Source of the DNA: Gammaproteobacteria bacterium
GTDB taxonomy: Bacteria > Pseudomonadota > Gammaproteobacteria > Pseudomonadales > Pseudohongiellaceae
Direction of reading: 5' to 3'
Length of the DNA stretch: 64,000 nucleotides
Assembly: GCA_030832825.1 (NCBI GenBank)
Contig: JAURIJ010000006.1
Coordinates: 1-64,000, forward strand
Shown: positions 20,341 through 28,241 of the stretch, piece by piece
Layout: each line of letters begins with the position of its first letter
Numbering within the stretch: the stretch's first letter is position 1
Program-made: the position numbers and the translations under genes
Notes under the pieces: model-generated
What the model saw: only the letters and a program-made list of their open reading frames with translations
What the model was told of the DNA's origin: nothing
Databases searched by the model: none

Positions 20341-21350
20341 TCTGAGCAATCCTCCTCTGCGTCGCTCCACGCGTATTCAGTGACTTTGCCCATGGCATCC
20401 TCCAGCACACTCAGACCGGCATTCCGGCGCCAGGCATTCTCGCTCAGGTGTCGTCGAAAGGCCTTGCCCCCTGGCACTGCATGGAAAATTCCCAGAATGT
20501 GTCGCGTCATGTGCTGCAGAGACGTGCCGGCGTCCAGCTCGCGCTGAACATAAGGCAGGAATTCCCGCAAGGCATCCATTCTGGAATCAACGTTTCGCCT
20601 TTCGCCATATAGCCGTGCATCCACTTCACTGAGGAGCCAGGGGTTGTGGTAGGCCTCCCGACCCACCATGACACCATTTACCTCTGACAGCATCTCCTGC
20701 GCCTGTTCCAGCGTGCGAATGCCGCCGTTGATGACGATCGGCAATTCGGGAAAATGTTGCTTCATGCGATACACACGTGGGTAATTCAGCGGAGGAACCT
20801 CGCGATTCTCCCTCGGGCTGAGTCCTTCAAGAATCGCGATTCTGGCGTGGATTATCAGCACATCACAGCCGGCATCTCTCACACGACCAATGAAGTTCTC
20901 GAGAAACGCATCGGAATCGAGCGTGTTGATGCCGGTGCGACATTTCACTGTGACGGGGATGTTGACGGTGCGCTTCATGCTCTGCACGCATTCGGCCACA
21001 AGGTGGGGATCGTCCATCAGACACGCACCAAAGCGCCCCGACTGCACGCGGTCGCTGGGGCAGCCGACATTGAGATTGATTTCATCGTAGCCGGCTTCGG
21101 CCCCCAGCATGGCACAGCGCGCAAGTTCCTCTGGGTTGCTGCCCCCCAACTGCAGCGCAACCGGATGCTCGGCCGAGTCAAAAGCCAGGTGACGCTGAAC
21201 ATCGCCATGCAGCAGGGCACCGGTCGTGACCATCTCTGTGTAGAGTCGGGCGTGACGACTCAAAAGGCGCAGAAAATAGCGCTCATGACGGTCAGTCCAA
21301 TCGAGCATGGGGGCAACGCAGAAGCGATGGGTGTTGAAATCTGAAGTCAT
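20337..21350 (-). CDS. dusA: tRNA-dihydrouridine(20/20a) synthase
   Basis: Flavin enzyme that reduces uridines 20 and 20a in the tRNA D-loop. Family hallmarks are the start CVAPMLDWTDRHERYFLR, the active-site Cys in NVGCPSDRVQSGRFGACLM and the FMN-binding NGGIRTLEQA and GVMVGREAYHNPWL. About 337 residues from the ATG at 21350; a GTG five codons upstream (21365) is an alternative, and neither has a strong ribosome site. It heads a two-gene reverse unit with the TerB-like gene and is divergent from gltX. Confidence 0.95.
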   Translation of the reverse strand: MTSDFNTHRFCVAPMLDWTDRHERYFLRLLSRHARLYTEMVTTGALLHGDVQRHLAFDSAEHPVALQLGGSNPEELARCAMLGAEAGYDEINLNVGCPSDRVQSGRFGACLMDDPHLVAECVQSMKRTVNIPVTVKCRTGINTLDSDAFLENFIGRVRDAGCDVLIIHARIAILEGLSPRENREVPPLNYPRVYRMKQHFPELPIVINGGIRTLEQAQEMLSEVNGVMVGREAYHNPWLLSEVDARLYGERRNVDSRMDALREFLPYVQRELDAGTSLQHMTRHILGIFHAVPGGKAFRRHLSENAWRRNAGLSVLEDAMGKVTEYAWSDAEEDCSE

Positions 21351-21395
21351 CTTGAGATTGTTCACGGAGCGATAACGAGCGGATGATCTTAATGG

Positions 21396-21423
21396 TTTGC
21401 GTGAATCAGCGATAGCGTATAAT
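21396..21423 (+). promoter_or_regulatory. gltX promoter
   Basis: Perfect -10 TATAAT (21418-21423) with a partial -35 TTTGCG (21396-21401) 16 bp upstream. The discriminator is CCCGCTCG. It lies 65 bp before the gltX start. Confidence 0.6.
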
Positions 21424-21487
21424 CCCGCTCGATCTGCGCATAAACGCGCCCATTTTCATTTTCACTCTTTCTTGCCACGGATCATTC

Positions 21488-22984
21488 ATGCTCAAGGTTA
21501 GAACGCGCATTGCCCCATCACCCACCGGCGATCCCCACGTCGGAACAGCCTACATCGCTCTTTTCAACCGTTGTTTCGCACATCAGCATGGGGGAGAGTT
21601 CATCCTTCGTATCGAGGACACGGACCAGGTGCGCAGCACGGCGAAATCCGAGGCCGACATTCTTGCGGCGCTGCGCTGGCTGGGTCTCAGCTGGAGTGAG
21701 GGGCCGGATGTCGGCGGCCCGCGTGGACCTTACAGGCAGAGTGAGCGAAGTGCCTTGTACAGCCTGGAAATTAAGACATTGCTCGCTAGCGGCCACGCGT
21801 TCCGTTGCTTCTGCACGGCAGATCGCCTCAACGCGCTGCGTGTGCAACAGATGCAGGACAAATCTGCACTGGGCTATGACGGACATTGTCTCAGGCTGTC
21901 CCAGGACGAAGTCGCAGCGAGACTGGAGCAGGGCGTCGAGCATGTCATCCGTATGCGCATTCCGGAAGAGGGTGACTGCGTGTTCTACGACATGCTGCGT
22001 GGAGAAATCCGGATTGCATGGCAACAGATCGACATGCAGGTACTGATCAAGTCCGATGGCTTGCCTACCTATCACTTCGCCAACGTCGTCGATGATCATC
22101 ACATGCAGATCAGCCACGTGATTCGAGGCGAGGAATGGATCAACTCCACACCAAAGCATTTGCTCCTGTATCAATATTTCGGTTGGACACCGCCGACATA
22201 CTGCCACATGCCCTTGCTGCGCAACCCTGACAAGAGCAAGCTCAGCAAGCGCAAGAATCCAACCAGCATCAATTATTACAGGGACATGGGGTACCTTCCG
22301 CAGGCGGTAGTCAATTACCTGGGCCAGATGGGCTGGACAATGCCGGACGGGCGCGAGGTTTTCACCGTGGCGGAAATGACGTCTGCCTTCGATCTCTCTC
22401 GTGTCTCGCTCGGTGGCCCGGTCTTCGACGTCGACAAGCTGACATGGCTCAACGGCAAGTATCTTCGTGAGCAGGTCAGCGATGAGGACTTCATCGCGCT
22501 ATACCGTGACTGGGCCTTTGCGCCGCACAAAGTGGCGCGGATTGTCCCCTTGCTCAAGGATCGTGTCGACAGATTCACGGACGTGGCCCCGCTCGCCAGT
22601 TTCTTTCTGGCAGGGCTGCCTGCGATTGACGCGAGTTCATTTGCCCACAAGTCTCTGGATGCCGAAGTTCTAAAGCGGGTTCTCCAGTTCACCTTGTGGA
22701 GCTTCGAGAGCATGCGCAGCTTCTCGCGCGATGATATCGAACACACCTGCACGTCGCTGGCCGCGAGAATGGAACTCAAGATCAGAGACTTCCTTTTTCC
22801 TCTGTTCGTTGCCATCTCAGGTAAGGCAGTGTCGACATCGGTGGTGGACTCCATCAGCATTCTGGGTCTGGACATCACACGCGCCAGATTGCGGCACGCC
22901 ATTGCGGTGTTGGGCGGCGTTTCCAACAAGGAAGCGAAGGTGCTGGAAAAGGACTTTCAGCAGTTCGGCGGGATCAGTGACTAA
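21488..22984 (+). CDS. gltX: Glutamyl-tRNA synthetase
   Basis: Charges tRNA-Glu with glutamate. The 498 residues contain the class I HIGH-type motif in APSPTGDPHVGTAY (about 9-22) and the KMSKS-type motif KLSKRKN. The anticodon-binding domain forms the C-terminal part. The start ATG (MLKVRTRIAP) follows a promoter with a perfect -10. tRNA-Ala follows 85 bp later, while the cognate tRNA-Glu is 16 kb upstream in this window. Confidence 0.97.
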   Translation: MLKVRTRIAPSPTGDPHVGTAYIALFNRCFAHQHGGEFILRIEDTDQVRSTAKSEADILAALRWLGLSWSEGPDVGGPRGPYRQSERSALYSLEIKTLLASGHAFRCFCTADRLNALRVQQMQDKSALGYDGHCLRLSQDEVAARLEQGVEHVIRMRIPEEGDCVFYDMLRGEIRIAWQQIDMQVLIKSDGLPTYHFANVVDDHHMQISHVIRGEEWINSTPKHLLLYQYFGWTPPTYCHMPLLRNPDKSKLSKRKNPTSINYYRDMGYLPQAVVNYLGQMGWTMPDGREVFTVAEMTSAFDLSRVSLGGPVFDVDKLTWLNGKYLREQVSDEDFIALYRDWAFAPHKVARIVPLLKDRVDRFTDVAPLASFFLAGLPAIDASSFAHKSLDAEVLKRVLQFTLWSFESMRSFSRDDIEHTCTSLAARMELKIRDFLFPLFVAISGKAVSTSVVDSISILGLDITRARLRHAIAVLGGVSNKEAKVLEKDFQQFGGISD

Positions 22985-22987
22985 TCG

Positions 22988-23016
22988 TTGACAGGCCCAG
23001 GATCGGTGCTTAGAAT
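22988..23016 (+). promoter_or_regulatory. tRNA-Ala promoter
   Basis: Consensus TTGACA (22988-22993), 17 bp, TAGAAT (23011-23016), then GCGCGG. The -35 box begins 4 bp after the gltX stop. Confidence 0.88.
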
Positions 23017-23069
23017 GCGCGGACTTTGAACGACGGCCCATTTGTTGCTCGTTCAAATCCCACAGATAC

Positions 23070-23145
23070 GGGGTCTTAGCTCAGCTGGGAGAGCGCAACG
23101 CTGGCAGCGTTGAGGTCATCGGTTCGATCCCGATAGGCTCCACCA
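23070..23145 (+). tRNA. tRNA-Ala (anticodon GGC)
   Basis: 76 nt. Acceptor GGGGTCT (23070-23076) pairs with AGGCTCC (23135-23141) using G-U pairs. Anticodon stem CAACG/CGTTG encloses the GGC anticodon. The T loop is GGTTCGATCC and CCA is encoded (23143-23145). Confidence 0.97.
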
Positions 23146-23202
23146 AATTTCCTTTTTTCCTTTTACTCGTTGACACTTGGAATGTCTTCTCCTTGAAGGC
23201 AT

Positions 23203-23232
23203 CCAGTGCTGCACGCCATGGTACAGCACTGG
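23203..23232. other. Inverted repeat between tRNA-Ala and gltA ends
   Basis: CCAGTGCTG (23203-23211) and CAGCACTGG (23224-23232) form a 9 bp stem with a 12 nt loop. It lies between the convergent ends of tRNA-Ala and gltA, but no T-tract follows on either strand. It may be a weak bidirectional terminator or an mRNA 3' stabiliser. Confidence 0.5.
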
Positions 23233-23243
23233 GTCCACGTGCT

Positions 23244-24524
23244 TCACTTGCCCGGATAATCGCGTCGCGCGTGGCCAGTATAAAGCTGACGTGGACGTCC
23301 GATCTTGTAGGGATTGCTGATCATTTCATTCCAGTGTGATACCCAGCCCGGCGTCCTGCCCACGGCGAATATCACGGTGAACATGGAGGTCGGTATGCCG
23401 ATCGCTTTCAAGATGATGCCTGAATAGAAATCAACATTCGGATACAGTTTGCGCTCGATGAAGTACTCGTCTTCCAGCGCGATCTTTTCCAGTTGTCGGG
23501 CAATGCGGAACAACGGATCGTTTTCTACGCCGAGTTCAACGAGCACCTCATCGCAAATCTTGCGCATCACCTTGGCCCTCGGGTCGAAATTCTTGTAGAC
23601 CCGGTGACCGAAGCCCATCAGACGGAATGCGTCATTCTTGTCTTTCGCACGCTTGATGAATTCCTCGATGTGAGATTCATCCCCAATTTCGTGGAGCATG
23701 TTCAGAACGGCTTCGTTTGCGCCGCCATGCGCAGGTCCCCAAAGTGCGACGATGCCAGCAGATACACAGGCGAATGGATTTGCTCCCGTCGAGCCGGCCA
23801 GACGCACGGTGGAGGTCGACGCATTCTGCTCGTGATCAGCGTGCAGAAGGAAAATGGTGTCCATTGCCTTGGCCAATATGGGGCTGACCTTTGGCTCCTC
23901 GCAGGGAGTGCTGAACATCATATGCAGGAAATTCTCAGCGTAACCAAAGTCATTGCGTGGGTACATGAAAGGCTGGCCGATGGCATGCTTGTAGCACATT
24001 GCAGCGATAGTCGGCATTTTCGCAATCAGCCTATGAGCTGATATCCGGCGATCCTCTTCTTTCGTGATGTCGACGGAATCATGGTAGAAAGCAGAAAGCG
24101 CTCCGACCACTCCAACCATGATGGCCATGGGGTGCGCATTGATGGGGAAGCCCTTGAAGAACTCGCATAGCTTCTCGTGCACCATGGTGTGGTAGCGGAT
24201 ATCGTTCTCGAAATCGGCTATCTGTGAGGGATCCGGCAATTGCCCGTTCAGCAACAGGTAGCAAGTCTCGAGGTGGTTTGATTTTTCGGCCAGTTGTTCA
24301 ATGGGATAGCCCCTGTGCAGCAGGACCCCCTTATCTCCATCGATGTATGTGATTCGGGATTCGCAGGATGCAGTGGACATGAAGCCAGGGTCGTAGGTGA
24401 AGTATCCCTTCGCAGTCAGTCCGCCAACATCGATCACCTCGGGGCCGATAGTGCCCGCCAGGACGGGCAGGTCGATGCTGTCCTTGAGTCCTTCCAATGA
24501 CAGATTGGCTGTTTTGTTGTTCAT
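23244..24524 (-). CDS. gltA: Citrate synthase, hexameric type II
   Basis: Condenses oxaloacetate with acetyl-CoA to enter the TCA cycle. The 426 residues and the N-terminal beta domain ([17 protein letters not shown]) mark the gram-negative, NADH-regulated type. Active-site regions are [15 protein letters not shown], the His in [14 protein letters not shown], and the C-terminal [13 protein letters not shown] with the conserved Asp replaced in context by the family motif. It is divergent from the sdh-suc operon, so the two halves of the pathway share a 368 bp control region. Confidence 0.96.
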   Translation of the reverse strand: MNNKTANLSLEGLKDSIDLPVLAGTIGPEVIDVGGLTAKGYFTYDPGFMSTASCESRITYIDGDKGVLLHRGYPIEQLAEKSNHLETCYLLLNGQLPDPSQIADFENDIRYHTMVHEKLCEFFKGFPINAHPMAIMVGVVGALSAFYHDSVDITKEEDRRISAHRLIAKMPTIAAMCYKHAIGQPFMYPRNDFGYAENFLHMMFSTPCEEPKVSPILAKAMDTIFLLHADHEQNASTSTVRLAGSTGANPFACVSAGIVALWGPAHGGANEAVLNMLHEIGDESHIEEFIKRAKDKNDAFRLMGFGHRVYKNFDPRAKVMRKICDEVLVELGVENDPLFRIARQLEKIALEDEYFIERKLYPNVDFYSGIILKAIGIPTSMFTVIFAVGRTPGWVSHWNEMISNPYKIGRPRQLYTGHARRDYPGK

Positions 24525-24649
24525 CTGTAGCTCCTGGCAATACTGAGTCGTGTAGAGTGCGTCATGTGACGCCAGTGAGATTCGTGCGGAATTGTCCGTG
24601 CTGCTTGTCGAGCGCAGTCATTGAGCTGCGGGAAATCGATTCGCGGGGC

Positions 24650-24680
24650 ATTTTAGCAATGGCAAGCGCTTGAGAGTCAA
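24650..24680 (-). promoter_or_regulatory. Possible gltA promoter
   Basis: On the minus strand TTGACT (24680-24675) and TAAAAT (24655-24650) are separated by 19 bp, longer than ideal. It lies about 125 bp before the gltA start. Confidence 0.35.
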
Positions 24681-24705
24681 GACAATTGGCCCACCTCGGC
24701 GATAG

Positions 24706-24721
24706 TGACAAGTTATTGTCA
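24706..24721. promoter_or_regulatory. Operator-like palindrome between gltA and sdhC
   Basis: TGACAA (24706-24711), spacer GTTA, TTGTCA (24716-24721): a perfect 16 bp inverted repeat 27 bp upstream of the sdhC -35 box and about 25 bp upstream of the candidate gltA -35. Position and symmetry suit a dimeric regulator; which one is unknown. Confidence 0.5.
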
Positions 24722-24748
24722 TCATGCAGCGAAAAGAGGGTGGTTTTA

Positions 24749-24777
24749 TTGTATTCCACGGATCAGAGGACTATACT
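24749..24777 (+). promoter_or_regulatory. sdh-suc operon promoter
   Basis: TTGTAT (24749-24754), 17 bp, TATACT (24772-24777). It lies about 115 bp before sdhC, so the mRNA would have a leader of about 110 nt. Confidence 0.7.
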
Positions 24778-24892
24778 CCCAGCCCAAGTTACGCGGGCAG
24801 GAATTGCAAGTGTAATCAAACAGATCGGTGGCAAAGCGACCGACCATCCTCCCTAAACGCGCCCTCATGCGCCTCATGGAAATGTAGATTCT

Positions 24893-25267
24893 GTGAACGA
24901 CAAGCGACCCAAGAACCTCGAACTTTCGACGATCCGATTTCCCCTGCCAGCCATCACTTCGATTCTGCATCGCATTTCCGGCGTGTTCATCTTCGCCGGG
25001 GTAGGGGTGCTTCTGTGGCTGCTCAGTGAATCACTAAGCTCTGCGGAGGGCTTCGCCCGAACGGTGCAGTGGCTGGACATGCCGCTGGTCAAACTGGTGG
25101 TGTGGGCGATTGTGGCGGCATTGATCTATCACCTCGTAGCCGGCGTCAAACATCTGGTCATGGATCTCGGGATCGGTGAGACCCTTTCCGGGGCGCAGTC
25201 GGGGGCTCGACTGGTACTCATCGTTTCCATCATCGCAATAGTGCTTGCAGGAGTATGGCTGTGGTAA
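24893..25267 (+). CDS. sdhC: Succinate dehydrogenase cytochrome b556 subunit
   Basis: Membrane anchor subunit of complex II that helps bind haem b and ubiquinone. The 124 residues contain three hydrophobic segments (about 28-52, 63-85 and 102-123). The family motif HRISGVFIF follows the first polar region, and a haem-ligand His candidate lies in YHLVAGVKHLVMD. The start is GTG at 24893. It overlaps sdhD by 13 bp and opens the long sdhCDAB-sucAB-lpdA-sucCD cluster. Confidence 0.95.
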   Translation: MNDKRPKNLELSTIRFPLPAITSILHRISGVFIFAGVGVLLWLLSESLSSAEGFARTVQWLDMPLVKLVVWAIVAALIYHLVAGVKHLVMDLGIGETLSGAQSGARLVLIVSIIAIVLAGVWLW

Positions 25268-25629
25268 CAAACGTCACAAGCTTTGGCCGTAGTGGCCTTT
25301 ACGATTGGGTTGTACAGCGCCTCACAGCTGTCTACCTCGCCGTTTATTTCGTTGGCCTTCTCGGCTTTCTCGTCATGACACCGGAACTCACTTTTGACGC
25401 CTGGCGCGCGCTGTTCAGTGCCACCTGGATGCGTATCGCAAGCCTTGCAGCTCTTGTCGCGATCTGCGCCCACGCCTGGGTCGGATTGTGGACCGTGACA
25501 ACCGACTACCTGACCACCGACCTGCTGGGAAGCAAGGCGACGGTCATCAGACTCGCGTTCCAGGCGGCATGCGTGATTGTGATGTTCATATACCTCGTCT
25601 GGGGTATTCAGATTCTCTGGGGAGTGTAA
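25255..25629 (+). CDS. sdhD: Succinate dehydrogenase membrane anchor subunit
   Basis: Second membrane anchor of complex II. The 124 residues contain three transmembrane segments (about 22-42, 55-80 and 95-122), with the quinone/haem-side motif DWVVQRLTAVYLA and a His in ICAHAWVGLWTV. It starts inside the end of sdhC and its stop directly abuts the sdhA ATG, so the subunits are made in step. Confidence 0.94.
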   Translation: MAVVTNVTSFGRSGLYDWVVQRLTAVYLAVYFVGLLGFLVMTPELTFDAWRALFSATWMRIASLAALVAICAHAWVGLWTVTTDYLTTDLLGSKATVIRLAFQAACVIVMFIYLVWGIQILWGV

Positions 25630-27402
25630 ATGTCAGGCGTAAGAACTCTTTCTTTTGATGCAGTGATCGTGGGTGGCGGTGGTTCTGGTCTGCGTGCCGC
25701 GCTGCAGCTTTCGCAGTCCGGTTACAAGACTGCCGTGATCAGCAAGGTGTTCCCGACTCGTTCCCATACTGTCTCGGCACAGGGGGGCATCACCTGCGCC
25801 ATCGCCAGTGCTGACCCGAACGATGATTGGCGTTGGCACATGTACGACACCGTCAAGGGGTCCGATTACATCGGGGACCAGGATGCAATCGAATACATGT
25901 GCAGCGAAGGGCCCCAGACAGTGTTCGAGCTCGAGCACATGGGCCTGCCGTTCTCGCGCACGGAAAACGGCCGTATCTATCAGCGCCCCTTCGGTGGGCA
26001 GTCCAAAGACTTCGGCAAGGGCGGGCAGGCCGCACGAACCTGTGCTGCCGCCGACCGCACCGGGCACGCGCTCCTGCACACACTTTATCAGGGCAACGTC
26101 AAGAACAAGACGGTGTTCTTCAATGAGTGGTATGCGACGGATCTCGTGCGCAATCAGGATGGTGTGGTCGTTGGCGTGACAGCAATCTGCATCGAGACCG
26201 GCGAAGTCGTTTATGTGAAGTCCAAGGCTACGGTTTTCGCCACAGGCGGAGCAGGGCGCATCTATGCATCCACGACCAATGCCATGATCTGCACGGGGGA
26301 CGGCGTGGGCATGGCGCTGCGTGCCGGCTATCCCGTACAGGACATCGAGATGTGGCAGTTCCACCCGACTGGCATCTACGGTGCCGGCACTCTCGTGACG
26401 GAAGGCTGTCGCGGTGAGGGGGGCTACCTCATCAACAAGGATGGCGAGCGCTTCATGGAACGCTACGCACCCAATGCCAAGGATCTTGCTGGTCGAGACG
26501 TCGTGGCCCGCTCGATGATTCTCGAGATCATCGAAGGTCGTGGTTGCGGTCCCGAGGGCGATCACGTGATGCTCAAGCTGGATCACCTTGGAGAGAAAGT
26601 GCTGAACGCCAAGCTGCCAGGCATTCTCGAGCTTTCCCGCACATTCGCCCATGTGGACCCGGTCAAGGAACCGATTCCCGTGGTTCCGACCTGCCATTAC
26701 ATGATGGGTGGCATCCCTACCAACATCAACGGCCAGGCCTTGACGCAGGATGCCAACGGCCAAGACAAGATCATCGAAGGTCTGTTCGCTGTCGGCGAAG
26801 TGGCCTGCGTCTCTGTGCACGGTGCCAATCGCCTCGGTGGCAACTCTCTGCTCGACCTGGTCGTGTTCGGCCGCGCGGCCGGCAAGCACATCGAAAGCAT
26901 GCTGCGACAGGGTATCGAGCAACGATCCGCTTCCCAGTCCGATATCGATCAGGCGCTGGCGCGACTCAATCGCTTGAACAGCACAAGCAGTGGTGAGAGT
27001 GTCGCCGAACTGCGTTCCACCATGCAGACCATCATGCAGAATCACTTCGGGGTGTTCCGCCGTGGTGACTTCATGCGCGAAGGCATTCGCAAGCTCGCGG
27101 AGCTGCGCGAGCGCATCGCCAATATCGCACTCGCTGACAAGAGCAATGCCTTCAATACTGCTCGCATTGAAGCACTGGAACTAGAGAACCTGTTCGAAGT
27201 GGCAGAGGCAACTGCGATTGCCGCCGAAGCCCGCACAGAAAGCCGCGGCGCTCACGCGCGCGATGATTTCCAGGAGCGCGATGACGAGAACTGGCTGTGT
27301 CATTCACTTTACACACCAGGCAGCAAGACTGTTTCCAAACGAGCAGTCAACTTCTCGCCAAAGACTGTCGAGAAATTCGAGCCCAAGGTCAGAACTTATT
27401 AA
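25630..27402 (+). CDS. sdhA: Succinate dehydrogenase flavoprotein subunit
   Basis: Catalytic subunit oxidising succinate to fumarate. The 590 residues show the FAD dinucleotide fold [14 protein letters not shown], the covalent flavin-linking His in [10 protein letters not shown], and substrate motifs [21 protein letters not shown] and [14 protein letters not shown]. The end [20 protein letters not shown] is typical. It starts at the base following the sdhD stop. A small hairpin lies in the 52 bp before sdhB. Confidence 0.98.
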   Translation: MSGVRTLSFDAVIVGGGGSGLRAALQLSQSGYKTAVISKVFPTRSHTVSAQGGITCAIASADPNDDWRWHMYDTVKGSDYIGDQDAIEYMCSEGPQTVFELEHMGLPFSRTENGRIYQRPFGGQSKDFGKGGQAARTCAAADRTGHALLHTLYQGNVKNKTVFFNEWYATDLVRNQDGVVVGVTAICIETGEVVYVKSKATVFATGGAGRIYASTTNAMICTGDGVGMALRAGYPVQDIEMWQFHPTGIYGAGTLVTEGCRGEGGYLINKDGERFMERYAPNAKDLAGRDVVARSMILEIIEGRGCGPEGDHVMLKLDHLGEKVLNAKLPGILELSRTFAHVDPVKEPIPVVPTCHYMMGGIPTNINGQALTQDANGQDKIIEGLFAVGEVACVSVHGANRLGGNSLLDLVVFGRAAGKHIESMLRQGIEQRSASQSDIDQALARLNRLNSTSSGESVAELRSTMQTIMQNHFGVFRRGDFMREGIRKLAELRERIANIALADKSNAFNTARIEALELENLFEVAEATAIAAEARTESRGAHARDDFQERDDENWLCHSLYTPGSKTVSKRAVNFSPKTVEKFEPKVRTY

Positions 27403-27411
27403 TTTGTCTCA

Positions 27412-27430
27412 GGTGATCCAGGCGATCACC
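27412..27430 (+). other. Intercistronic hairpin sdhA-sdhB
   Basis: GGTGATC (27412-27418) and GATCACC (27424-27430) around a 5 nt loop, just before the purine-rich sdhB ribosome site. No T-tract follows, so it is more likely an RNA-stability or translation element than a terminator. Confidence 0.5.
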
Positions 27431-27454
27431 GGCCAAAAGGAAAGGTAGAATATC

Positions 27455-28159
27455 GTGCTAGTGAGTCTGTATCGCTACAACCCGGAAGTGGATGCCAAGC
27501 CACGCATGCAGGACTACGAAGTTGAGCTGCCCGCCGGCAAGGATCTCATGGTTCTCGATGTCCTCGAGCTGCTCAAGCGTCAGGACCCGAGCATTGCCTA
27601 TCGCCGCTCCTGTCGAGAAGGTGTATGCGGCTCTGATGGCATGAACATAAGCGGGACCAACGGGCTCGCCTGCATCACGCCTGTATCTGCGGCCGTGCGT
27701 GGCGGCAAGCTTGTTCTGCGACCGCTGCCTGGTCTTCCAGTCATTCGTGATCTGGTTGTGGACATGACTGTGTTCTACAAGCAGTTCGAGAAAGTGCAGC
27801 CGTTCCTCATCAACAACATCCCGGCGCCAGCCATTGAGCGACTGCAATCGCCTGAGGATCGCGAGAAGCTTGACGGACTTTACGAATGCATTCTGTGTGC
27901 CTGCTGCAGCACCAATTGCCCCTCTTTCTGGTGGAACCCTGAGAAGTTCATCGGCCCCGCAGGTCTGCTACAGGCCTATCGCTTTCTCGCCGACAGCCGT
28001 GATACCGCGACTGATGCTCGATTGGCCAATCTGGAAGATCCATTCAGCGTGTTCCGCTGCAGGGGTATCATGAATTGTGTCGCTGTATGTCCGAAAGGTT
28101 TGAATCCGACGCGGGCGATTGGCCACATACGCTCCATGCTCATGCAGCGCGCCTCATGA
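27455..28159 (+). CDS. sdhB: Succinate dehydrogenase iron-sulfur subunit
   Basis: Carries electrons from SdhA to quinone through three clusters. The 234 residues show the [2Fe-2S] pattern CREGVCGSDGMNISGTNGLAC and ferredoxin-type ligands CILCACCSTNCPSFW and CRGIMNCVAVCPKGLNP. The start is GTG at 27455 with an AAGG-rich site upstream. The sucA gene follows after 82 bp. Confidence 0.97.
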   Translation: MLVSLYRYNPEVDAKPRMQDYEVELPAGKDLMVLDVLELLKRQDPSIAYRRSCREGVCGSDGMNISGTNGLACITPVSAAVRGGKLVLRPLPGLPVIRDLVVDMTVFYKQFEKVQPFLINNIPAPAIERLQSPEDREKLDGLYECILCACCSTNCPSFWWNPEKFIGPAGLLQAYRFLADSRDTATDARLANLEDPFSVFRCRGIMNCVAVCPKGLNPTRAIGHIRSMLMQRAS

Positions 28160-28171
28160 CGGCGCGCCGGC

Positions 28172-28200
28172 TTGACTGAAGGCGATTGCCGAATTAAACG
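28172..28200 (+). promoter_or_regulatory. Possible internal promoter before sucA
   Basis: TTGACT (28172-28177), 17 bp, TAAACG (28195-28200), in the sdhB-sucA gap. The -10 is moderate. It could give sucA-sucD expression independent of sdh. Confidence 0.4.
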
Positions 28201-28241
28201 AAGCAGAGCAAAACCTGCTCCAGATATCAGGAAACCAACAA

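Larger units (their letters stand above)
24525..24892. other. gltA/sdhC divergent control region
   Basis: 368 bp without a gene. It holds a good sdhC promoter (24749-24777), a possible gltA promoter (24650-24680, reverse), and a perfect 6-4-6 inverted repeat (24706-24721) placed between them. No credible open frame or RNA fold was seen. Confidence 0.8.

Noticed and set aside
25633..27045. Reverse 470-codon frame
   Set aside because: Antisense to sdhA, whose motifs are all present; no domain in the reverse product.
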